A stretch of DNA of 21,898 bases from CAZSRX01 sp964609675 [NCBI: uncultured Bacteroidota bacterium]. Lineage in GTDB: Bacteria > CLD3 > SB21. Where the stretch lies: NCBI GenBank assembly GCA_964609675.1, contig CAZSRX010000048.1, positions 1 through 21,898 of the forward strand. The letters are read 5' to 3'. How positions within the stretch are numbered: the stretch's first letter is position 1; every line of letters starts with the position of its first letter. Both the position numbers and the translations under genes were made by a program. Below, piece by piece: positions 16,874-21,898 of this stretch. Under the pieces are notes generated by a model that searched no databases, had not been told where the DNA came from, and saw only the letters and a list, made by a program, of their open reading frames with translations.

Positions 16874-18397
16874 CTAAAATGAAACGAATAGGATAATCAT
16901 ACCGCCGACCATCCCGCAGAGCAGGTTAACGCTGTCGTTGTGCATCATACGGTAACCGCGGATCAGGTGCGACTCGGCTCCGCAGTGGATGATTTTTTCC
17001 GTGACCTTACCGCATACAGGACATCGGTATTGCGACTGCAGGGTGGCGCCGAGCACGCTGTCCAGCAGGCAACCGATGCATCCGGCCGTAACGACTAAAG
17101 CGATAATCGGTACGGCGCCGTGAGCGGCAAAGAACGTAGCATTGGAAAGAAATCCGGCCATGGCTATCAGCGCGGCTCCGATGGCGCCGCCCAGCGTACC
17201 GAAAACCGTGACCCCTCCGGAAGAACCGGTTTCCACTTTCTGAAAAGTAAGTATATGACGGACCGTGCCGCCCAGCCAGGTGCCGGTCTCCGTTGCCCAT
17301 GTATCGGCGGCAACCGCCGCCAGCACGCCGCAATAAACCAAATACAGCCGTTCGTCCTGAATGAAATAATAAATCAGCATGATCACGCCGGGTACCGCGC
17401 CGTTGGCCAGAACCTGTCCGAAATCGCGCGTGCTGCTTTTTTCGAATAGGTCATCCAGCTGTTCTTTACGGCGGCGGCCGGCTTTGGATATCACGCTGGC
17501 GGATATAAAAAACGTCAGAATAGGAATGCTCCACACCCATCCGCCGATGCCAAAAATCACCGTACCCAGCATAAACGCCCCGACCGCGCCGCTCAGTGTA
17601 AGAAATTTCAGGCGGTACGTCAGGTAACCGACGATTGCGGATAAAAGAGCACCATGAAGCAATTGAATCAGGGCGTCTGCCGGTTGCGTCATCTGGAAAT
17701 GCACCATCCATGCGGCGGCAAAGGGCACCGTGATATTGTCAAAGCCTCTGGAAGAGGCCGCTTCCACGACCGTCGTGAAAAAAGCGGTCAGCGTAATTAT
17801 CCCAAGACTCAATGCCCGATCAGCGCGCAGGGCTTCCGGAATCATCATCACATAAATCAGTCCGATAACCAGCCAGGAACTCAGGAACATTGCCGCGGAG
17901 CCCTCGGCGGATTTTCGGTCAGCGGAAAGGTAAAACAGGTGCGGTTGTCGCGCTTTCTTCCCGACCAACGCCGCCAGCGCATCGCCGACCGCCATAACCA
18001 GTACGCCCGCTGCCAGCGCTGGTTTGTAGTGTTCCCAGAAGAACAGGATAAGCACCGTAACCGCCGCAGGGTAATAAACCGTTCCGTAAGTATGCCGCTC
18101 GGTGTCATGCATACCGCGGAACCAATCCCGCCGGACCGCAATAAAATTGAACGCGGTGAAAAACACGCCGATGGCAACCAGGGGATAACCCGACTCCAGT
18201 CGCAGGGCAGCCAGAAAAATCAGAAGGCCTGTTCCGATATGGACAATTTTACGGGTGATTTCGCCGGTCCATCCGTAGTGCGTCCGAATCCACTCGCTGA
18301 TAATCACCAGAACAGCCAGCGCGCCGAGGGCTATGCCCAGAAACCACGTGTCTCCTGCGGAAAGGGTAAAGATATTGGCATTCAGAATTTCAGGCAT
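16874..18397 (-). CDS. Fusion of a phytol/dolichol-kinase-like domain and a DUF92 (VTE6-like) domain
   Basis: This 507-residue protein has many membrane helices. The N-terminal half (about 20-245) resembles the SEC59/VTE5/CTP-dependent lipid kinase group: RKIVHIGTG (49-57), ERHTYGTVYYP (100-110), MAVGDALAALVG (135-146) and KSAEGSAAM (162-170). The C-terminal half (about 250-507) is DUF92 (PF01940, TMEM19/VTE6): SKAGRRRKEQLDD (304-316), RDFGQVLANG (324-333), ADTWATETG (364-372), GSSGGVTVFGTLGG (391-404), plus a CPVCGK/HCG pair (459-472). In plants VTE5 makes phytyl phosphate and VTE6 makes phytyl diphosphate, so one chain might carry both steps on a prenol. The ferredoxin gene overlaps its start by eight bases (ATGCCTGA). 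Substrate unknown. Confidence 0.82.
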   Translation of the reverse strand: MPEILNANIFTLSAGDTWFLGIALGALAVLVIISEWIRTHYGWTGEITRKIVHIGTGLLIFLAALRLESGYPLVAIGVFFTAFNFIAVRRDWFRGMHDTERHTYGTVYYPAAVTVLILFFWEHYKPALAAGVLVMAVGDALAALVGKKARQPHLFYLSADRKSAEGSAAMFLSSWLVIGLIYVMMIPEALRADRALSLGIITLTAFFTTVVEAASSRGFDNITVPFAAAWMVHFQMTQPADALIQLLHGALLSAIVGYLTYRLKFLTLSGAVGAFMLGTVIFGIGGWVWSIPILTFFISASVISKAGRRRKEQLDDLFEKSSTRDFGQVLANGAVPGVIMLIYYFIQDERLYLVYCGVLAAVAADTWATETGTWLGGTVRHILTFQKVETGSSGGVTVFGTLGGAIGAALIAMAGFLSNATFFAAHGAVPIIALVVTAGCIGCLLDSVLGATLQSQYRCPVCGKVTEKIIHCGAESHLIRGYRMMHNDSVNLLCGMVGGMIILFVSF

Positions 18398-18611
18398 GGC
18401 GGTTTGGGTTAGGGTGCATGGAGGGTTTATTGTTCTCCGGCCGGTCGTTCAGCAACGCGCGCACGGGGCATATTTCAACGCAGAAATTACATTCCGTGCA
18501 GCGTTCCGTGATAACCGATAAACGCATTTCCGTGAGTTCCAGCGCATCAAACGGGCATACGCCGACGCAGGTCCCACACAGATCGCAACGTTCATAATTT
18601 ATCCGAATCAT
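18390..18611 (-). CDS. Small 2[4Fe-4S] ferredoxin
   Basis: This 73-residue electron carrier has two complete CxxCxxCxxxCP motifs: Cys9, 12, 15, 19 and Cys38, 41, 44, 48, each followed by proline. The C-terminal 20 residues are Asn/Pro-rich and probably disordered. A TTG nine bases upstream of the chosen ATG (at 18620) is in frame, but GGGAA lies directly against it. With the ATG at 18611 the same GGGAA is about nine bases away, so the ATG is preferred. The stop overlaps the DUF92 fusion start. Its redox partner is not evident in the window. Confidence 0.88.
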   Translation of the reverse strand: MIRINYERCDLCGTCVGVCPFDALELTEMRLSVITERCTECNFCVEICPVRALLNDRPENNKPSMHPNPNRHA

Positions 18612-18638
18612 AAGCGGCAATTCCCGGTTCCGGCTTTT

Positions 18639-19049
18639 TTAAAGCAGGATCTCCTGATTCCTGACCATAGCTGTCAGACGTTCCGCCTGTCCCAGCGAGC
18701 GCTTCATCGCCTCGGCGATTAGCGATTTGTTTTCCGCGGTAACGATAAGCACCAGGGTTTCACTGAGTCGCGTGAGTATAATAAACCGGGCCGGGCTTAC
18801 GCTCAGGTTGATGAGCATGGGCGCTTCGGTGCCGCTAGCCGCCTCGGTGAATCCCGGTACGTCCATCATCCTCTGGCCGAATTCCAGGTAAATGGATGCC
18901 AGAGCGGCCAGTTGCGCTTCGGCGTGCGCGTCTTCGGTATTGGAATCCAGTACCAGACCGTCGTCCGAGACAATCATCGCGGTTAGGCCTTTTCCGGCGG
19001 CGGCGACTTCATTAATGACGGTATCAAAATAGGTTTTATGAGATATCAT
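18639..19049 (-). CDS. Roadblock/LC7-domain protein
   Basis: This 136-residue protein has the alpha-beta roadblock fold pattern: an N-terminal helix, the strand pair TAMIVSDDGLVLDS (23-36), a long helix AEAQLAALASIYLEFGQRM, three strands (MLINLSV, ARFIILTRL, LVLIVTAE) and a C-terminal helix. Bacterial members such as MglB act as dimers that regulate Ras-like GTPases in polarity and motility. It is the second of two adjacent roadblock genes (12-base gap) and differs clearly from the first, with a longer middle helix and C-terminus. No MglA-type GTPase is in the window. Confidence 0.82.
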   Translation of the reverse strand: MISHKTYFDTVINEVAAAGKGLTAMIVSDDGLVLDSNTEDAHAEAQLAALASIYLEFGQRMMDVPGFTEAASGTEAPMLINLSVSPARFIILTRLSETLVLIVTAENKSLIAEAMKRSLGQAERLTAMVRNQEILL

Positions 19050-19061
19050 GGCTGCTTTCCG

Positions 19062-19412
19062 CTAATTGACGTGGGATTTTAATTCTTTAAGCGCCGTGTT
19101 AATGTCAAACAGCACCAGCCCCAGCTTGGCATGCGTCGTGGTGAATACCGTCAGCAGCGTTTCCTTGCCGGCGCGCGTGATGATAATGTAACCATCATTG
19201 GCGTGAATCGTAATCTGTGACATCTCGCCGATCATGGCATCCTCCGAGCTGGTCTCGCCCTGATTCAGGAGCGCCGCGGAAATTGCCGCCACCCGTTCCG
19301 CCTCGATATTGTCCGGTAAGAGCGAGGATATAATCAGCCCGTCGTTACTCACCAGCGCCACCGCGCTGACATTGGGCGTGTCGTTCCGCAATCGTTTTAA
19401 TATTTCTTCCAT
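19062..19412 (-). CDS. Roadblock/LC7-domain protein, MglB-like
   Basis: This 116-residue protein has the compact roadblock arrangement: helix MEEILKRLRND, strands VSAVALVSNDGLIIS (14-28), helix ERVAAISAALLNQGETS, strands SQITIHAND, GYIIITRA and TLLTVFTT, then a C-terminal helix. It is closer to MglB than its neighbour in length and in the 'NDGLIISSLLPDN' turn. GAGGT upstream supports the start. It is the first gene of the ten-gene minus-strand cluster and lies directly after the putative TTGACA promoter. A GTPase partner would have to be encoded elsewhere. Confidence 0.85.
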   Translation of the reverse strand: MEEILKRLRNDTPNVSAVALVSNDGLIISSLLPDNIEAERVAAISAALLNQGETSSEDAMIGEMSQITIHANDGYIIITRAGKETLLTVFTTTHAKLGLVLFDINTALKELKSHVN

Positions 19413-19711
19413 GTATCACCTCGTAAGGCGGTTAGTGGTATTGGTATATCTGATATTTTTAAACTTTAAAACTTATAAAAATACCGCTTTAATGTCAATA
19501 TTTAAAAATGATTTCCACGAACATTGGACGCAAATTTCCCAATGATTTAATAATACGATTATAAAGGTTTTCGGACTCTTTCCAATTATGGCTTGTACTT
19601 GCATAAATGGTAAACTTTCATAAATTTCAGGGGTATGGAATGGCCGACGCGAATGGCATCAAAAAATTAACTGGGAAAATCAGACTATTGCATGATTAAA
19701 GAAACGGGACT
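19413..19711. other. Divergent intergenic region between the roadblock operon and the MarC unit
   Basis: About 300 AT-rich bases with no convincing gene. The left half carries the promoter-like element of the minus-strand cluster. I could not identify a convincing plus-strand promoter, terminator or structured RNA in the right half. Confidence 0.5.
19472..19498 (-). promoter_or_regulatory. Candidate sigma-70 promoter of the ten-gene cluster
   Basis: On the minus strand a perfect -35 TTGACA (19493-19498) is followed after 15 bases by TATAAG (19472-19477). A TAAGTT alternative gives 17-base spacing. It lies about 60 bases upstream of the first roadblock gene. Confidence 0.5.
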
Positions 19712-20002
19712 ATGATGACGGCTTTTATGATGAGGATCATTGTTCTTCTGAACGAAAGTTGGATGCGCTTCGACGGCATGCATCCGGTAAATACGGGACC
19801 GGTATGTGTTGCATACGGCATCGGTTGGCTGCTTGTTCTTTTAAGTCGGGCGCCGGCGCAAGATCAGGTGTGGCGGGCGGCGATAACGCGTCGCGGCTTA
19901 CAGGATGGCGCCTGCCCGTCGGCGTTTGTTTTATCCGCCGTTGCAATCATGCTGGGGCTGGTTTATCAAAACGAACTAACAGGGATGGGTTTCAATGGCT
20001 GA
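19712..20002 (+). CDS. Hypothetical small two-helix membrane protein
   Basis: This 96-residue frame has two hydrophobic segments (about 28-46, VCVAYGIGWLLVLL, and 69-86, SAFVLSAVAIMLGLVYQ) joined by a basic, polar loop. I do not recognise a family. Its stop overlaps the MarC-family start in the pattern ATGGCTGA, which is typical of coupled genes in this window and is the main reason to accept it. The ribosome binding site is weak (GGGAC close to the first ATG); starts at 19712, 19715 or 19727 are all possible. It could also be a chance frame. Confidence 0.45.
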   Translation: MMTAFMMRIIVLLNESWMRFDGMHPVNTGPVCVAYGIGWLLVLLSRAPAQDQVWRAAITRRGLQDGACPSAFVLSAVAIMLGLVYQNELTGMGFNG

Positions 20003-20627
20003 CCTTCTGGCGTTTGCGTTGCTCGGCTTCACCTCCTTTTTCACGCTGATCAATCCGCTCGGCGTGCTGCCGGTTTTTATGACCATGACATCCGAACTAA
20101 CGGCATCACAGCGTAACCGTACGGCGAAAAAAGCGGTGATTACGGCCTTCCTGACGATTATCCTATTTGCCTTGTCCGGACAAATATTATTTAAGTTTTT
20201 CGGCATATCCGTCAACAGTTTCCGTGTGGTTGGCGGCGTCATCTTTTTTATTATGGGTATGGACATGCTGCAGGCGCGGCTCGGTAAGGTTAAAGTGCAG
20301 GATTCCGAAGTGAAAAGTTACATCAGCGATATATCGGTGACGCCGCTCGCCATCCCGATGATTTGCGGGCCGGGTGCGATCACCAACGCCATTGTACTGA
20401 TGGAAGACGCCGCTACCGTGGAACTGAAAATTATCCTCTTCCTCACCGTCGCCGTCGTGCTGGGACTGACGTATATAATCCTCTACAGCTCCTCGAAAAT
20501 CATCACCGTTCTCGGCGAGACCGGCAATAACGTCATGATGCGTTTGATGGGCCTCATTGTCATGGTTATCGCTGTCGAGTTCTTTTTCAGCGGACTGAAA
20601 CCGATGGTCGTTACTATGATGCCATAG
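19995..20627 (+). CDS. MarC-family integral membrane protein
   Basis: This 210-residue inner-membrane protein has six predicted helices. MarC/UPF0056 hallmarks are the N-terminal INPLGVLPVF (19-28) and, after the central loop, PLAIPMICGPGAIT (117-130), a second copy of the half-helix motif. The central loop (about 95-112) is charged. The molecular function of the family is not settled, and the old link to multiple antibiotic resistance was withdrawn. GGGATGGG a few bases upstream can act as ribosome binding site. It overlaps the small upstream membrane protein by eight bases. Confidence 0.9.
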   Translation: MADLLAFALLGFTSFFTLINPLGVLPVFMTMTSELTASQRNRTAKKAVITAFLTIILFALSGQILFKFFGISVNSFRVVGGVIFFIMGMDMLQARLGKVKVQDSEVKSYISDISVTPLAIPMICGPGAITNAIVLMEDAATVELKIILFLTVAVVLGLTYIILYSSSKIITVLGETGNNVMMRLMGLIVMVIAVEFFFSGLKPMVVTMMP

Positions 20628-20909
20628 GCCTCCGCAAATCGGGTTTGGTAAACATCTTTGGTATTAAGGTTTTAGCGCTTGTCATTTAAAATTGCTATTT
20701 GCGTGATAAATGCTTACCTTGCATGCGGTGCTGCGTCAATCCTCTTTTCAAGGAATGGTTTTTCCCTGGTAACCCATACATAAACGCGAAGTCCGGGGGG
20801 CGATTATGCGATTCAAACATTTTATATACCTTGGATGGTTTTTAGACCACAGGTTAAATCTTTGCCTTTATTAATTAATTTATAACCAAACATCTTTAAG
20901 GAGTCTTGT
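20628..20909. other. Intergenic region before the MORN-repeat gene
   Basis: About 280 bases with no gene I can support. It ends in AAGGAG six bases before the MORN-repeat ATG. No convincing terminator for the MarC gene and no clear promoter hexamers were found. Confidence 0.4.
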
Positions 20910-21752
20910 ATGAAACCGTTCAATGGGATGCTTATCCTTCTTATCGGCTCGGTTATAACGGCCCCGCTGTTGCTGGCGCAGGTGAATAACTCGGATATGG
21001 AAATGCGCAACGGCCTCGCTTATAAGAAAGGAACCAGCGAACCCTATACCGGAATAGTTTACGGGTACAACGATAAAAATCAGAAATGGGAAACCGAATA
21101 CGTGAAAGGCAAACAGGAAGGACGGATGATATTTTATTATGTCAGCGGCAAAAAAATCGGCGAAGGCAACTCGAGCAACAATCAGAAACAAGGAACTTGG
21201 ACGTTTTATTTTGAAAACGGGAAGAAGGATTGCGAAGGCATGTATGTCAACGACATGTACGAAGGGATTTGGGTTTTTTATTACGAAGACGGAACCAAGA
21301 AATGCGAATCGACTTATAAAAACAACCAGAAAAACGGATTTGAAACCACCTACCTGCCCTCCGGCATGAAGAGCGAAGAGCTGTACTATAAAAATGGTTT
21401 GGAAGACGGACCCTACAAAATGTGGCATGAAAACGGCAAATTAAACAGCGAAGGAAAATATGCCAACGGTAAAAGAGATAGCCTCTGGACCTATTATTAT
21501 GAAACCGGCGTAAAAAAATTTGAAGTGTATCACAGCAACGACATCAAGAACGGTATCTATAGAAAATATTATGAAAACGGTAAGCTGGCCGCCGAAGGCC
21601 TTTTTAATAACGATAAGCAGGATGGACTATGGGTTTTTTACCACGATAACGGCAAAAAATCAGCGGAAGGGAAATACGTAAACGGTGAATACAGCGGCAC
21701 GTGGACTTTCTGGGATAATAAAGGCAATGTAACCAAGACGACGAACTATTAA
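20910..21752 (+). CDS. Exported MORN-repeat protein (MORN_2 / YwqK-like)
   Basis: This 280-residue protein has a signal peptide (about 1-24, ending LLLAQ), then MORN_2-type repeats of the form GxWxFYYENGKKxxEGxYxNGxx. The glycine that starts each unit falls at 71, 95, 119, 143, 167, (Ser191), 215, 239 and 263, exactly 24 residues apart, with a less regular unit before at 48. Relatives are often annotated as 'YwqK family antitoxin', but no toxin gene is beside it. A signal peptide argues for a periplasmic or surface role, and the repeats probably form an extended beta-sheet ladder. AAGGAG precedes the ATG. It is transcribed alone as far as the window shows. Confidence 0.85.
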   Translation: MKPFNGMLILLIGSVITAPLLLAQVNNSDMEMRNGLAYKKGTSEPYTGIVYGYNDKNQKWETEYVKGKQEGRMIFYYVSGKKIGEGNSSNNQKQGTWTFYFENGKKDCEGMYVNDMYEGIWVFYYEDGTKKCESTYKNNQKNGFETTYLPSGMKSEELYYKNGLEDGPYKMWHENGKLNSEGKYANGKRDSLWTYYYETGVKKFEVYHSNDIKNGIYRKYYENGKLAAEGLFNNDKQDGLWVFYHDNGKKSAEGKYVNGEYSGTWTFWDNKGNVTKTTNY

Positions 21753-21780
21753 TAACGCGGTATCATATGTTTTATAAAAG

Positions 21781-21808
21781 CGTATGCCTTATATTCCTCA
21801 GGCATACG
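21781..21808 (+). terminator. Hairpin after the MORN-repeat gene, possible terminator
   Basis: CGTATGCC (21781-21788) and GGCATACG (21801-21808) form a perfect 8-bp stem with a 12-base loop, 28 bases after the stop codon. There is no T-run directly behind it, so it may be a weak terminator or only an mRNA 3' structure. Confidence 0.4.
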
Positions 21809-21872
21809 GCCATATTTGGATATTATAGTTGGGAAAAAATTTGTTAATCCCGGAATTGTCATTACAGAATAA

Positions 21873-21895
21873 TTTCTAATGGCCGCCATTAGAAA
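21873..21895. repeat. Perfect inverted repeat at the right edge of the window
   Basis: TTTCTAATGG (21873-21882) and CCATTAGAAA (21886-21895) enclose a 3-base loop. It may be a terminator stem or the operator of a gene outside the window; the sequence stops three bases later. Confidence 0.4.
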
Positions 21896-21898
21896 AAT

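Noticed and set aside
19759-20049. Alternative plus-strand frame of 96 residues overlapping the small membrane protein and MarC
   Set aside because: It runs into the conserved MarC N-terminus in a different frame and has Arg/Cys/Gly-rich composition without hydrophobic segments.
20910-21752. Tandem-repeat DNA such as CRISPR or a satellite inside the MORN gene
   Set aside because: The repetition is at protein level with diverged codons; there are no identical spaced repeats.
20910-21752. Antitoxin role for the MORN-repeat protein
   Set aside because: The common database name YwqK antitoxin is not supported here: there is a signal peptide and no adjacent toxin candidate.

Overview
The window looks like a chromosomal segment of a Gram-negative (diderm) bacterium. 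Outer-membrane genes are present: a TolC-like channel and an Omp85/TamA-type barrel. Together with roadblock/LC7 proteins, a GH57 glucanotransferase, a CtpA protease and a MORN-repeat secreted protein, they would fit a member of the Fibrobacteres-Chlorobi-Bacteroidetes superphylum or a nearby candidate phylum. That placement is inference, since no rRNA or other phylogenetic marker was compared. I see no tRNA, rRNA, insertion sequence, phage gene or CRISPR array.

Layout. (1) 166-6097, minus strand: a compact five-gene tripartite efflux operon in the order TolC-like channel, MacA-like adaptor, MacB-type ATPase, permease A, permease B. Gaps are about 24-27 bases and a hairpin terminator closes it at 115-147. 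MacB is split, with one ATPase and two different permeases. (2) 6322-8161, minus strand: a quinone-oxidoreductase-like dehydrogenase followed by a Yip1-domain membrane protein, ending at a terminator (6267-6300). (3) 8162-8511: an AT-rich divergent intergenic region, then a small plus-strand winged-helix-like protein that ends in a shared bidirectional terminator (8891-8924).

(4) 8949-19412, minus strand: a ten-gene co-directional cluster with very short gaps or overlaps. In transcription order it holds two roadblock/LC7 proteins, a 2[4Fe-4S] ferredoxin, a two-part integral membrane protein (phytol-kinase-like half plus DUF92/VTE6-like half), a lone EutN/CcmL microcompartment vertex protein, an Omp85/TamA-like barrel, a VanZ-like protein, FtsY, a GH57 4-alpha-glucanotransferase and a CtpA protease. 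A promoter-like TTGACA element lies upstream. (5) 19712-21752, plus strand: a small two-helix membrane protein coupled to a MarC-family protein, then an exported MORN-repeat protein with an exact 24-residue period.

The most interesting points are the orphan microcompartment vertex gene translationally coupled to an outer-membrane barrel gene, the apparent fusion of two successive prenol/prenyl-phosphate kinase families in one polypeptide, the paired roadblock proteins without a Ras-like GTPase, and the split MacB with two permeases.
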